From Thermodesulfovibrionales bacterium (GTDB lineage: Bacteria; Nitrospirota; Thermodesulfovibrionia; Thermodesulfovibrionales; Dissulfurispiraceae), in the NCBI GenBank assembly GCA_026415695.1, contig JAOAGP010000007.1, positions 1 through 64,000 of the forward strand: 64,000 nt of DNA. The letters run 5' to 3'. Positions 9,124-18,208 of this stretch are shown piece after piece. Each line of letters begins with the position of its first letter. Position 1 is the stretch's first letter. The position numbers and the translations under genes were made by a program. The notes beneath the pieces were generated by a model. It made no database searches and was not told where the DNA came from. It saw only the letters and a program-made list of their open reading frames with translations.

Positions 9124-10044
9124 GTGTCATATCAAGAGTTATTGTATGAAATAATCAAAGATGACCCACGATTCATAGTCTTAACATCAGAAAACAGGTC
9201 AGCGATAAGACAAATCCCTCAATTACTACCTTCAAGATTCATTGATACTGGCATCTCCGAACAGAGTCTCGTTGGTATTGCTGCTGGTCTTGCAATAAGG
9301 AAAAGGATACCTATAGTCCATGGGATTTCTGCATTTATCACCATGAGGGCATACGAGTTTATAAGGACTGACATTGCCTATCCAAATCTGCCCGTAAAGA
9401 TTGTAGGGACATTTGCGGGGTTATTATCGGAAGGTAACGGTCCTACTCATCAGGCAGTTGAGGATGTAGCATTGATGAGAAATATGCCCAATATGGTCAT
9501 ATTTTGCCCTGCAGATGAGCAAGACCTTATGATTGGTTTAAGAGAGATACTCACCACAAATCTTCCATGCTACATAAGGTTAAATCACCTGCCACCGATT
9601 GTAAATCATTCAGACCATTTTCGGATTGGCAAGGCTGAGATGCCATATCAAGGTGCAAGGCATTCTAAATTGACAATCTTGACCTATGGATCATTGTTTT
9701 GTGAGGCATTTAAGGCATGTAACATCCTCAATGAATACGGGATTTCAACACGACTTGTCAATATGCGTTTTATTCAACCACTTGATGTGGATACTATCTT
9801 AGCATGTTGTAAGGATTCAGAGGTCTTTGTGACGGTTGAAGACCATTTTGTGGTAGGTGGTCTTTACAGTGCGTTGTGTGAGTTGTTTGTTGCTTTAAAC
9901 ATAAACAAGAGGGTTTATCCGATTGCACTTAAAAACAAGTGGTTTAGACCTGCAATGTTAGACGATATCATACGATTTGAGGGACTGTCATCTGATGATA
10001 TAGCCCAGCATATTATAAAGATAGGGGGTTTCAATGGGAAATAA
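9124..10044 (+). CDS. Transketolase-like protein, C-terminal (Pyr/C domain) subunit
   Basis: 306 residues, completing the split transketolase. It holds the PYR-domain block DTGISEQSLVGIAAGLA, in which the conserved Glu activates TPP, a THQAVEDVALMR segment, and a C-terminal transketolase domain (ILTYGSL, then VEDHFVVGGL). It starts with GTG at 9124, 16 nt after the partner subunit. Its 3' end overlaps the aminotransferase gene by 11 nt, so the three products are probably made in step. Fits transketolase or DXS-like families; the pairing of two short subunits favours transketolase. Confidence 0.85.
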   Translation: MSYQELLYEIIKDDPRFIVLTSENRSAIRQIPQLLPSRFIDTGISEQSLVGIAAGLAIRKRIPIVHGISAFITMRAYEFIRTDIAYPNLPVKIVGTFAGLLSEGNGPTHQAVEDVALMRNMPNMVIFCPADEQDLMIGLREILTTNLPCYIRLNHLPPIVNHSDHFRIGKAEMPYQGARHSKLTILTYGSLFCEAFKACNILNEYGISTRLVNMRFIQPLDVDTILACCKDSEVFVTVEDHFVVGGLYSALCELFVALNINKRVYPIALKNKWFRPAMLDDIIRFEGLSSDDIAQHIIKIGGFNGK

Positions 10045-11374
10045 GGTTACATTTAATGAGGGTTATCCAAGTATCAAAGAGTCAGATGCCCTGTATGCAA
10101 GGGCATTAGGTCTCATACCTGCGGTTACGCAAACACTCGCAAAAGGACCTTCACAATATGTAAAAGGCGTTGCACCGAAATATCTATCACATGGTAAGGG
10201 TTGTAGGGTTTGGGATGTAGATGGCAACGAATACATAGACTACACAATGGGGGTTGGTCCTGTCTCTTTGGGATACTGTTATGAAAAGGTTGACAACGCA
10301 ATCATTGAGCAATTGAAAAAGGGCATAACCTTTTCTCTGATGCATCCACTTGAGGTGGAGGTGGCGGAGATGATTAGGGACATCATACCAAATGCTGATT
10401 CCGTGAGATTTAGTAAAACTGGTGCAGATGTTACATCAGCAGCGGTAAGACTTGCAAGGGCATATACTGGCAGACAAAAGGTATTATGCTGTGGATATCA
10501 TGGTTGGCATGATTGGTATATAGGTATAACAACAAAGAATCTCGGGGTTCCAGAATGCACAAAAGAACTAACCTACACCTTTGATTACAATGATGTTGAT
10601 TCACTTATAGATGCCATAGATGTAGATACTGCTTGTGTAATTATTGAGCCAATAACCTTTCAACAACCTCAAAATGGATTTCTACACGAGGTAAGGGATA
10701 TCTGTAACAGAACAGGCTGTATCCTGATATTTGATGAGATGTGGACAGGATTTAGGGTAGCAATCGGTGGTGCTCAGGAGAGATTTAAGGTAGATGCGGA
10801 TCTTATGTGTTTTTCAAAGGCAGTGGCAAATGGGATGCCTCTTTCAATACTTGCTGGAAGGAAGGAGATAATGGAACTTCTTGAGGAGGATGTGTTCTTC
10901 TTTACAACATTTGGTGGTGAGACGCTTTCATTGGCTGCTGCAAAGGCAACGATTACGGAGATCGTTGAAAATAGGGTGACTGATTACTTGGAAGAAAAGG
11001 GTAGTTATCTGCGAGATAGATACAATACTATCGTAGAGGAATTGAACATCCCATTTACTAATTGCGTAGGATTAGGCTGTAGGACGATGGTGAGTTTTGA
11101 TGGTTCTTATGCTAATCCATTGTATCTCAAATCCCTCATGCAGCAACTCCTGATTAAGAAAGGCATCCTTTGGAGTGGTTTTCACAACATATCATATTCT
11201 CATACACAAGAGGATATTGAATATACCATTTCAGCATATAAAGAGGTCTTGGCAGAACTAAAAGAGGCAGTAGAAAAGGACACAGTATTTGAATCACTTT
11301 TAGGCTCTCCAGTTCAGCCTGTGTTTAGAAAGACATCAGGGTTTAACTTCAAACCTATTGTAAGGAGCAATTAG
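10034..11374 (+). CDS. Class-III PLP aminotransferase, glutamate-1-semialdehyde aminomutase-like
   Basis: 446 residues. Class-III fold: WDVDGNEYIDYTMGVGP near the N-terminus, GYHGWHDWY and IIEPITF in the cofactor domain, IFDEMWTGFR, and the PLP lysine within CFSKAVANG (about residue 260). These are hallmarks of HemL-like enzymes, but the setting is a sugar operon with no tetrapyrrole genes, so it most likely transfers an amino group to a keto or aldehyde sugar. It overlaps the transketolase C-subunit by 11 nt and precedes the SDR gene by 2 nt. Extra C-terminal residues (about 420-446) are not conserved in HemL. Confidence 0.82.
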   Translation: MGNKVTFNEGYPSIKESDALYARALGLIPAVTQTLAKGPSQYVKGVAPKYLSHGKGCRVWDVDGNEYIDYTMGVGPVSLGYCYEKVDNAIIEQLKKGITFSLMHPLEVEVAEMIRDIIPNADSVRFSKTGADVTSAAVRLARAYTGRQKVLCCGYHGWHDWYIGITTKNLGVPECTKELTYTFDYNDVDSLIDAIDVDTACVIIEPITFQQPQNGFLHEVRDICNRTGCILIFDEMWTGFRVAIGGAQERFKVDADLMCFSKAVANGMPLSILAGRKEIMELLEEDVFFFTTFGGETLSLAAAKATITEIVENRVTDYLEEKGSYLRDRYNTIVEELNIPFTNCVGLGCRTMVSFDGSYANPLYLKSLMQQLLIKKGILWSGFHNISYSHTQEDIEYTISAYKEVLAELKEAVEKDTVFESLLGSPVQPVFRKTSGFNFKPIVRSN

Positions 11375-11376
11375 CC

Positions 11377-12177
11377 TTGAATGAATTTTCACTTGAAGGG
11401 AAGGTAGCGGTAGTAACAGGTGCAGGTGGTCTTTTAGGTGTAGAACATGTAAAGGCACTGTCTGATGCTGGTGCAGTGGTTGTTGCTTGTGATATTGATA
11501 CGGTAGCTGCACAAAGGGCAATATTTGATGCAACAACCCCATGCATTGCGCTTAAGATGGATGTTACAAATAGACAATCTATATCAGAGGCTTTAAAAGA
11601 GATAATATCATTGTGTGGCAGGGTGGATATATTGGTAAACAACGCCGCTATTGATGATAAGTTTGATGTTACAAGAGGTCTTGAGCAGTCTAAATTTGAA
11701 AACTATCCTATTGAGTCTTGGCAGAGAAATATTGATGTAAATATTACTGGGGTTTTTTTATGTTGTCAGATAATTGGTTCATGGATGGCTGAAAGAGGTA
11801 GAGGCAGTATTATAAATGTTGCCTCAACCTACGGTGTTGTTGCCCCTGACCAGAGTATCTACAGGGATAGTAATGGTCAGCAGGTTTTTTATAAATCTCC
11901 ATCATATCCAACTACGAAAGGGGCTGTAATCTCGTTTACAAGGTATCTTGCAAGCTATTGGGGAGAAAAAGGGGTGAGGGTCAACTGCTTATCTCCCGGT
12001 GGTGTAGAAAACGGACAGGATGAGGCATTCATAAAGCAATACTCATCACGGACACTACTTAAAAGGATGGCAAGACCATCAGATTACAGAGGTGCGATAG
12101 TGTTTCTTGCCTCAGATGCATCAACTTACATGACAGGTGCAAATCTCATAGTAGATGGTGGATGGACTGCGATATGA
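11377..12177 (+). CDS. Short-chain dehydrogenase/reductase
   Basis: 266 residues, classic SDR. The NAD(P)-binding TGAGGLLG motif is at about residues 14-21, NNAA at about 88, a Ser before the catalytic YPTTK (YxxxK, about 176-180), and the C-terminal GGW. The start is TTG at 11377, decided by a clean AAGGAG at 11362-11367 lying inside the end of the aminotransferase gene. It ends in an ATGA overlap with the phosphatase gene. It presumably oxidises or reduces a hydroxyl or keto group of the sugar intermediate; substrate unknown. Confidence 0.83.
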   Translation: MNEFSLEGKVAVVTGAGGLLGVEHVKALSDAGAVVVACDIDTVAAQRAIFDATTPCIALKMDVTNRQSISEALKEIISLCGRVDILVNNAAIDDKFDVTRGLEQSKFENYPIESWQRNIDVNITGVFLCCQIIGSWMAERGRGSIINVASTYGVVAPDQSIYRDSNGQQVFYKSPSYPTTKGAVISFTRYLASYWGEKGVRVNCLSPGGVENGQDEAFIKQYSSRTLLKRMARPSDYRGAIVFLASDASTYMTGANLIVDGGWTAI

Positions 12178-12719
12178 AAACACTTGAAAGTAACAAAGAT
12201 TTAGTCCAAAAGGCATCACGGATTAGGATTGTTTTTACGGATGTGGATGGGGTTTTGACCAATACCATAGTTTATTACACACCAGAGGGTGATTTTATGA
12301 GGGGATTTTCAGTCAGAGATGGTATGGGTATGGAGAGACTAAAAAAGGAGTGTAACATTGAAACCGTCATCATAAGCGGTGAGAGTTCGCAGTCAATAGA
12401 GACAAGGGCTAAAAAATTAGGTATTAGCGAATGTTATTTGGGGATAACCGATAAAAAGTCATTATTACAATCGGTCATCATAGAAAAGGGCTTTAAGATG
12501 GATGAGGTTGGATACATCGGGGATGACATTAATGATATTGATGCTATCAAGTCAGTTGGTTTCTCTGCCTGTCCTTCAGATGCATTTGACATCGTGTTAA
12601 AAGAGGTAGATATGGTTTGTAAGAATAGAGGCGGAGAAGGTGCGTTTAGGGAGTTTGCTGAGTTTATCATCAAGTCAAAAAAATCAAAACAAGGGAGGAT
12701 TGGTGATGAAGGTTTTTAA
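12174..12719 (+). CDS. KdsC-like HAD phosphatase
   Basis: About 181 residues from ATG 12174, which overlaps the SDR stop codon as ATGA. An in-frame ATG at 12162 is less likely. HAD motif I reads FTDVDGVLT (nucleophile Asp, then acid/base Asp), motif II is the ISGESS segment, and motif IV lies in YIGDDINDIDA. Size and lack of a cap domain match KdsC, which removes the phosphate from KDO-8-phosphate. Nonulosonate clusters often carry such an enzyme. It overlaps the following NeuB-like gene by 14 nt. Confidence 0.85.
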   Translation: MKTLESNKDLVQKASRIRIVFTDVDGVLTNTIVYYTPEGDFMRGFSVRDGMGMERLKKECNIETVIISGESSQSIETRAKKLGISECYLGITDKKSLLQSVIIEKGFKMDEVGYIGDDINDIDAIKSVGFSACPSDAFDIVLKEVDMVCKNRGGEGAFREFAEFIIKSKKSKQGRIGDEGF

Positions 12720-13596
12720 GAAGGTTAAGGTAGGTGAAAGGTATATTGGTCAAAACGAGCCCGTGTATGTAATTGCTGAAATTGGAATTAACCACAATGG
12801 TTCATTAGAATTGGCAAAGAGGATGATTGATGGGGCTGTATTTGCTGGTTGTGATGCTGTCAAGTTTCAGAAGAGGACACCAGAACTATGTGTTCCAAAA
12901 GACCAATGGTATATTGAGCGGGATACACCGTGGGGTAGGATGACCTATATTGAATACAGACACAAGGTTGAGTTTAGTAAGGATGATTACGCCGAGATTG
13001 ATAGGTATTGTAAGGACAAGAAGATAGATTGGTTTGCTTCATGCTGGGATGAGGAGGCAGTTGAGTTTATGGAGCAATTTGATGTGGTAATGTTTAAACT
13101 ACCATCAGCATCCCTTACTGACCACAATCTAATAAGGGCAATGAGGGCAACAGGTAAGCCTCTTATGATATCCACAGGCATGTCAACTATGAAGGAGATT
13201 GAGGATGCTATCGCAGTTGCAGGCACTATAGACCTGTTGATTGCCCACTGCACCTCTGCGTATCCGTGTAATGTATCTGAACTCAACTTAAGGATGATAC
13301 AAACCCTTACGAGTCATTACCCAACAGTGCCAATTGGGTATTCAGGACACGAGACTGGATTGGCACCTACATTGTGTGCAGTTGGCATGGGGGCGTGTTT
13401 TGTAGAAAGACATATCACACTTGATAGGGCACTTTGGGGAACTGACCAGTCCGCATCAGTTGAGATACATGGCATGCATAGGCTTGTAAGGGATATTAGA
13501 GACATAGAAAAGGCTTTTGGAGATGGTGTCAAGAGGGTTTATGAAAGCGAAGTGGCAGTAAGGCAAAAGTTAAGAAGGGTTTCAAGTATTGCTTAA
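12706..13596 (+). CDS. NeuB/SpsE-like sugar-acid synthase lacking the C-terminal SAF domain
   Basis: 296 residues from ATG 12706, chosen because GGGAGG at 12693-12698 lies 7 nt upstream; a longer frame from 12640 has no such site. The TIM-barrel core is complete: AEIGINHNG, VKFQKRTPE, a KLPSASLTDH block, STGMSTMKEI, AHCTSAYPC and IGYSGHETG, then HITLDRALWGTDQSAS. The family condenses phosphoenolpyruvate with an aldehyde sugar (ManNAc in NeuB). The frame stops about 45-50 residues short of usual NeuB/PseI lengths, so the SAF (antifreeze-like) lid is absent. In NeuB that lid contacts the N-acetyl group, so the substrate here may lack one. Confidence 0.85.
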   Translation: MKVFKKVKVGERYIGQNEPVYVIAEIGINHNGSLELAKRMIDGAVFAGCDAVKFQKRTPELCVPKDQWYIERDTPWGRMTYIEYRHKVEFSKDDYAEIDRYCKDKKIDWFASCWDEEAVEFMEQFDVVMFKLPSASLTDHNLIRAMRATGKPLMISTGMSTMKEIEDAIAVAGTIDLLIAHCTSAYPCNVSELNLRMIQTLTSHYPTVPIGYSGHETGLAPTLCAVGMGACFVERHITLDRALWGTDQSASVEIHGMHRLVRDIRDIEKAFGDGVKRVYESEVAVRQKLRRVSSIA

Positions 13597-13603
13597 GATT
13601 GAG

Positions 13604-13921
13604 ATGTCATGGGTCTTTATACTAATTGCAGCCCTATTTGAAATAGGGTGGATATATAGCCTCAAGGCTACAGCAGGATTTACAAAGATAATCCCCCTCC
13701 TTTTTTATGCCTGTTGTGGTCTTGGGGCAGCATTTTTTTTGTCTCAAGGATTAAAACACATAAGCACTGGCACTGCTTATGCAGTTTGGGTGGGGATTGC
13801 TGTTGCTGGGACAAACATTATCAGCATGTTGTTTCTTGAAGAACCAGTGAGGGTATTAAAACTCCTATTCGTTATGCTGATTATAATTGGTGTTGCAGGG
13901 CTTAAGGTTATAGAGCAATAA
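13604..13921 (+). CDS. Small multidrug resistance (SMR) family transporter, SugE/Gdx-like
   Basis: 105 residues with four predicted membrane helices, the exact family size. ATG 13604 (MSWVFILIAALFEIGW) is preferred over the TTG at 13589 because it matches the usual N-terminus. The essential membrane Glu is in ALFEIGW (residue 13) and the GTAYAVWVGIA loop is conserved. The SugE/Gdx subgroup exports guanidinium or quaternary ammonium compounds. Being last in a sugar operon, only 7 nt after the NeuB-like gene, an ArnE/ArnF-like lipid-linked sugar flippase role is also possible. It is convergent with phoU, 17 bp apart. Confidence 0.82.
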   Translation: MSWVFILIAALFEIGWIYSLKATAGFTKIIPLLFYACCGLGAAFFLSQGLKHISTGTAYAVWVGIAVAGTNIISMLFLEEPVRVLKLLFVMLIIIGVAGLKVIEQ

Positions 13922-13938
13922 TTGTGTAGAGATGTGGT

Positions 13939-14601
13939 CTATTCCTCTGGATATTTTGTATGTCTTATAATCTTGCCTGCCACAAGATAAATGACCATCT
14001 CTGCAATGTTTACCGCATGGTCTGCTATCCTTTCTAAATACTGCGCAATAAATATTATCCTCATCCCTCTCATTATCTTTGAAGGGTCAAGCATCATCAA
14101 AGAAAGGAGTTCTTCAACAATACCATACTTAAGGTCATCTACCTCATCATCCCTCATGATTACATCTGTTGCAAGTTTTTGGTCTTTATTCATGAAGGCA
14201 TCAAGGGCATCCCTTGTCATTCCTTGAGTGATCTCACGCATACGGGGGATGTCAATGTAAGGCTTAAGGATTGGTTCTCTGTTTATCTCAAGTGCCCTGT
14301 TTGCAATATTTACACACATATCCCCCATTCTTTCAAGGTCGGTGGTTATCTTCATCGCTGTTGTGATAAACCTTAAATCTCCACCCTTTGGTTGCATCCT
14401 TGCGATTAGTTTTATAGCCTCCTCATCTATCTCAACATCAAGGGCATTGATTATATGGTCTCTCTTTATAACTTCTTCAGCGATGTTGCTATCTCTATCT
14501 ACAAGAGACCTCACGGAGTCCCTGATAGCAACCTCAACAAGTCCTCCCATCTCAAGTATCTTACCCATCAAAGTCTTTAGCTGATCATCAAAAAGAGACA
14601 T
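13939..14601 (-). CDS. phoU: Phosphate transport accessory regulator PhoU
   Basis: 220 residues from ATG 14601. The in-frame TTG at 14610 lies only 1 nt from the AGGGAGG site, while the ATG is 10 nt from it, so the ATG was chosen. Two PhoU helical repeats are visible with the family metal-binding pattern (E...D..R-MGDMCVNIA in the first, YLERIADHAVNIAE in the second). PhoU senses the state of PstSCAB and restrains the PhoR-type kinase. It is the last gene of the pst operon, 1 nt after pstB. No phoR/phoB pair is in the window. Confidence 0.93.
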   Translation of the reverse strand: MSLFDDQLKTLMGKILEMGGLVEVAIRDSVRSLVDRDSNIAEEVIKRDHIINALDVEIDEEAIKLIARMQPKGGDLRFITTAMKITTDLERMGDMCVNIANRALEINREPILKPYIDIPRMREITQGMTRDALDAFMNKDQKLATDVIMRDDEVDDLKYGIVEELLSLMMLDPSKIMRGMRIIFIAQYLERIADHAVNIAEMVIYLVAGKIIRHTKYPEE

Positions 14602-14602
14602 T

Positions 14603-15361
14603 TTATCCAAACCTCCCTGTTATGTAATCTTCTGTTAGTTTTTCTTTTGGCGTTGTGAATATCTTATCCGTAGGACCTGTTTCAATAATCTCACCTAACA
14701 TCATAAATATTGTATTGTCTGATATCCTTGCTGCCTGCTGCATATTGTGTGTAACAATTATTATCGTTACAATCTTCTTTAATTGCACTATGAGTTCTTC
14801 AATCTTTGCGGTTGCAATAGGGTCTAATGCAGAGGTTGGTTCGTCAAATAGTAAAACCTCTGGATTAACTGCGAGTGCCCTTGCAATGCAGAGTCTTTGT
14901 TGTTGCCCTCCTGAGAGTGCATATGCCGATTCTTTTAGTTTGTCCTTGACCTCATCCCACAAACCAGCCTTTTTTAAGGAGTCTTCAACGATACCTGACA
15001 ACACACTCATGCTTTTTTCACCCCTTATCCGTGGTCCGAAGGCAACATTTTCAAAGATTGATTTACTGAAGGGATTTGGTCTTTGAAACACCATGCCTAT
15101 TCTGCTTCTGAGTTCCATTGCATCAAGTAAAAAGATGTTTTGACCTTCAAGCAGTGCCTCGCCTTCTACCCTTTGATCGGGATAAAGTTCATGCATTCTA
15201 TTGAGTGTTCTCAAGAATGTTGACTTTCCACAGCCAGAAGGACCAATGATTGCAGTTACAAACTTATCCATAAATGTGAGATTGATGTTTTTTAGTGCAA
15301 GGACATTACCGTAGTAAAAGTTTAGATTCTTTACCTCTATCTTTAGCCTCTCTTCAGCCAT
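14603..15361 (-). CDS. pstB: Phosphate ABC transporter ATP-binding protein PstB
   Basis: 252 residues. Walker [10 protein letters not shown] (residues 40-48), Q-loop MVFQRPNPF, signature [15 protein letters not shown], Walker [13 protein letters not shown] and the switch His in VTHNMQ are all intact. It powers phosphate import through PstC/PstA. AAGGAGAT precedes the ATG at 15361, and only 1 nt separates it from pstA upstream and from phoU downstream. The [15 protein letters not shown] segment is characteristic of PstB rather than other ABC ATPases. Confidence 0.96.
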   Translation of the reverse strand: MAEERLKIEVKNLNFYYGNVLALKNINLTFMDKFVTAIIGPSGCGKSTFLRTLNRMHELYPDQRVEGEALLEGQNIFLLDAMELRSRIGMVFQRPNPFSKSIFENVAFGPRIRGEKSMSVLSGIVEDSLKKAGLWDEVKDKLKESAYALSGGQQQRLCIARALAVNPEVLLFDEPTSALDPIATAKIEELIVQLKKIVTIIIVTHNMQQAARISDNTIFMMLGEIIETGPTDKIFTTPKEKLTEDYITGRFG

Positions 15362-15362
15362 T

Positions 15363-16277
15363 CTATCTCCTTGTAATCCTTATTCTGCGTCTTAATAAGA
15401 CTGCAACGAAATTTAAAGAAAAGGTTAGTAACAAAAGTACAAGTGTTGTTGCAAATTGTATTGGTTTTGTAGCATCTACATCGTGCGACTGTGTGGACAT
15501 GACAAATATATGATACCCCATCTCCATGAACTGATCAGATAGTGATTTTGGTAATTCAGGTAAGAAATACGCAGCACCAGTAAACAACACAGGGGCAACC
15601 TCTCCAGCACCCCTTGATACTGCAAGTATACCTCCAGTGAGAATTCCTCCAAGTGCCTTTGGAATTACCACCCTATAAACCACTTCCCAATGTGTTGCAC
15701 CAAGGGCGTATGCTGCCTCTCTTTCATCCTGTGTTACAGTTCTTAATGCCTCTTCTACTGAGACAATTACAACTGGTAATGTAAGAAGTGCCATTGTTGC
15801 TGATGCCCATATTAGAGCAGGCTTGCCCCATTTTAGGCTTCCGCCATAAAAGATATTGTCAATCTGGGCACCTACAAAGAAGATAAAGAAGCTCAACCCA
15901 AATATACCGTAAACTATAGCAGGTACACCTGCAAGGTTATTGACCGCAAACCTGACGATGTTTGCTAACCTTGACTTCTCTCCAGCGTATTCATGCAAGA
16001 ATACAGCAGTGATTAGACCTATTGGTAACCCCATTATAGACATTATGATAACCAAAAGTGTTGTGCCTAAAATAGCAGGGAATATGCCACCTTCGGTCAT
16101 ACCTGCCTCCGGGGACTTTATCAAAAAATCTATGGTTACATTTGGTGCTCCAATTATCGTTATAGTTCCAAGAATGACCCCTAATATTGCCAAAATTATG
16201 AGTGTAGCTATGAATGTCAATGACACCATTATAGAGTCACCCGGTCTTTTGAATAGACTTCTTATCATGTTAGTCAT
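15363..16277 (-). CDS. pstA: Phosphate ABC transporter permease PstA
   Basis: 304 residues with about six membrane helices. The EAA-type loop that docks PstB reads [19 protein letters not shown] near the middle of the C-terminal half, and the [13 protein letters not shown] segment is a PstA/PstC hallmark. The C-terminus is Arg-rich ([11 protein letters not shown]), as expected for the cytoplasmic end. It lies 12 nt downstream of pstC in the same operon. Confidence 0.94.
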   Translation of the reverse strand: MTNMIRSLFKRPGDSIMVSLTFIATLIILAILGVILGTITIIGAPNVTIDFLIKSPEAGMTEGGIFPAILGTTLLVIIMSIMGLPIGLITAVFLHEYAGEKSRLANIVRFAVNNLAGVPAIVYGIFGLSFFIFFVGAQIDNIFYGGSLKWGKPALIWASATMALLTLPVVIVSVEEALRTVTQDEREAAYALGATHWEVVYRVVIPKALGGILTGGILAVSRGAGEVAPVLFTGAAYFLPELPKSLSDQFMEMGYHIFVMSTQSHDVDATKPIQFATTLVLLLLTFSLNFVAVLLRRRIRITRR

Positions 16278-16289
16278 AGAGAAAGTCTC

Positions 16290-17231
16290 CTATACCTTGC
16301 CTAAACTTCTACTGACCAGATGACCGACATAGAAGTTTGCTATAGCATTAAATGTAAATGTGACTATAAATAGTATAAAACCACAGAAGAATAAGATAGC
16401 GTAATGATAATCACCAAATGCCACTTCACCTAACTCCTGACCGATATTGGCGGCAAGGGTTCTTGCAGGCATGAGGAGGTCAAATGTTGTAATTGCCGCA
16501 TTGCCTGTTGCCATGAGTGCTATCATAGTTTCACCAAACGCCCTTGATGCCCCTAATAAAAATGCCGCTATCATACCAGACTTTGCAGCAGGGATTAAGA
16601 CCTTTATTGCCGTTTGCCAATAGGTAGCCCCTAACGAAAGTGATGCCTCTTTCATTGGGGTAGGGACGCTTGATATCGCATCTTCCATGAGTGTAAACAT
16701 TATAGGAATTACTGTAAAAGACAGTGCTATGCCTCCAACGAGTGCATTTAATCTATATACAGAGCCAGTTACGGTCTGTATCCATGTTGCAAGGACTATA
16801 AGTGTAAAAAAACCTAAAACAACTGTAGGGATACCTGCGAGCAGTTCTATTGCAGGTTTAACCGTTTCCTTAATCCAACGAGGTGCAAACACGGACACAT
16901 AGATGGCTGCTAATAGGCTTAATGGGGTTGCAAAGAGTATGGCAACAAAGGTGACCCTTATTGTAGAGGTAATGAGTGGTTGTAACCCAAATTTAGGGGG
17001 ATAGGCAACCGCTTGATACTCCTTACCTAATAGGTCTGTTAGGCTCATACCCAACTCTTGCATCTCTGCCTTGACATGTTCTGATGTGATAAGTAAAGAG
17101 GACTCCTTAAAAAGAAATACAAATATCATCAACACCATAAAAACGGCTGTCAGAGAAAGTGAGGTTATAAAAAGAGCCATTATCTTGTCAATTTTTTTCC
17201 TTGTTTTGAGGAGTTTTGGGTCAATTCTCAT
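16290..17231 (-). CDS. pstC: Phosphate ABC transporter permease PstC
   Basis: 313 residues with about six membrane helices. The AGIPTVVLGFFTL segment and an EASLSLGATYWQTAIKV docking loop mark the Pst permease family; the long periplasmic loop after the first helix fits PstC. It is first of the pstCAB-phoU group and separated from pstS by a hairpin terminator, so its expression is likely lower than that of the binding protein. Confidence 0.93.
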   Translation of the reverse strand: MRIDPKLLKTRKKIDKIMALFITSLSLTAVFMVLMIFVFLFKESSLLITSEHVKAEMQELGMSLTDLLGKEYQAVAYPPKFGLQPLITSTIRVTFVAILFATPLSLLAAIYVSVFAPRWIKETVKPAIELLAGIPTVVLGFFTLIVLATWIQTVTGSVYRLNALVGGIALSFTVIPIMFTLMEDAISSVPTPMKEASLSLGATYWQTAIKVLIPAAKSGMIAAFLLGASRAFGETMIALMATGNAAITTFDLLMPARTLAANIGQELGEVAFGDYHYAILFFCGFILFIVTFTFNAIANFYVGHLVSRSLGKV

Positions 17232-17251
17232 CTCTGCTGTTTTCCTTTTCT

Positions 17252-17286
17252 AAAAAAAGAATAGGGCAGGAAACATCCTCCTGCCC
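17252..17286 (-). terminator. Intrinsic terminator/attenuator between pstS and pstC
   Basis: On the minus strand GGGCAGGA (17279-17286 complement) pairs with TCCTGCCC (17264-17271 complement) around a 7-nt loop. After a few bases comes a run of seven T (complement of 17252-17258). It lies within the 69-bp pstS-pstC gap and probably lets part of the transcription through, giving more pstS than pstCAB mRNA. Confidence 0.75.
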
Positions 17287-17300
17287 TTGTTTAAATAAGT

Positions 17301-18179
17301 CTATTTTCTTTCAGTTATCTGGCATTGTTTTATAGGGAAGTATCCTACTGCCTTAACTATGTCCTGTCCTTCCTTTGAGCATACAAAGTCAATAAACTCC
17401 TTCATCCTTACATCCTTATCATATATCTTTTTGGGGACATAGTAATAAAGATTTCTGCTAATTGGGTATTTACCTGATGCTACATTTTCCTCTGTAGCCT
17501 GATATCCTTGTGTGTTAGCATCCTTCTTTACAAATACCATCTTTACTCCGGATGCATATGCAGCACCACCATAACCAATCCCGTTTGGATCCTTGGATAC
17601 TGCGTTGATGACTGCGGCTGTGCCGGGCATATTCTGTGAGTCGGCTGCATAATCAAGTTTCTTTAGGACATTTTCCTTAAAGAAAAGATAAGTCCCTGAA
17701 TTGCTCTCACGACTGTATCTTATTATCTTTGCATCCTTACCGCCTACTTCTTTCCAATTGTTTATCTTTCCAGTAAAGATGTCTTTTATCTGGTCTAATG
17801 TCAATTCTTTTACAGGATTTGACTCACTGATGTAAACCCCAATGCCATCCTTTGAGTTTGCAATCTCCATGACTGTTGACTGAAACCTTGATTGTACCTT
17901 CTTTATCTCTAAATCCTTTAATGGTCTTGATGATGCGGCAATGTCAGTTGTGCCGTTAATAAGTGCAGCAATTCCAGTTCCTGATCCACCACCAGTAACC
18001 TGCACCCTTTTATTAGGTGTCTTTTTCATCCAGTGCTCTGCCCATCTCTGATTTAATATGACCATTGTGTCAGAACCTTTAATAGTAAGGGGCTTATTCC
18101 AGTTTGCATAAACACCTGAAACAAGCGTGACTGTGATAAATAGAGTTGTTGCTATTACTAAAGCCAAAAGTCTTTTCAT
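17301..18179 (-). CDS. pstS: Periplasmic phosphate-binding protein PstS
   Basis: 292 residues with an N-terminal signal peptide (hydrophobic stretch to about residue 25, VSGVYA). Phosphate-binding features are present: KGSDTMVILNQRWAEHW, TGGGSGTGIAALINGTTDIAASSR, a YSRESNSGTYLFF block and KDPNGIGYGG. These are typical of the short PBP-like PstS group. It sits 29 nt after phoA in the same transcriptional direction and is followed by a terminator hairpin. Confidence 0.94.
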   Translation of the reverse strand: MKRLLALVIATTLFITVTLVSGVYANWNKPLTIKGSDTMVILNQRWAEHWMKKTPNKRVQVTGGGSGTGIAALINGTTDIAASSRPLKDLEIKKVQSRFQSTVMEIANSKDGIGVYISESNPVKELTLDQIKDIFTGKINNWKEVGGKDAKIIRYSRESNSGTYLFFKENVLKKLDYAADSQNMPGTAAVINAVSKDPNGIGYGGAAYASGVKMVFVKKDANTQGYQATEENVASGKYPISRNLYYYVPKKIYDKDVRMKEFIDFVCSKEGQDIVKAVGYFPIKQCQITERK

Positions 18180-18208
18180 TATCCATACCTCCTAAAATTT
18201 TTAGATGA

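Noticed and set aside
10034-11374. HemL in tetrapyrrole synthesis
   Set aside because: Fold and lysine match, but it lies in a sugar operon with translational overlap to transketolase; hemH is not linked to it by operon.
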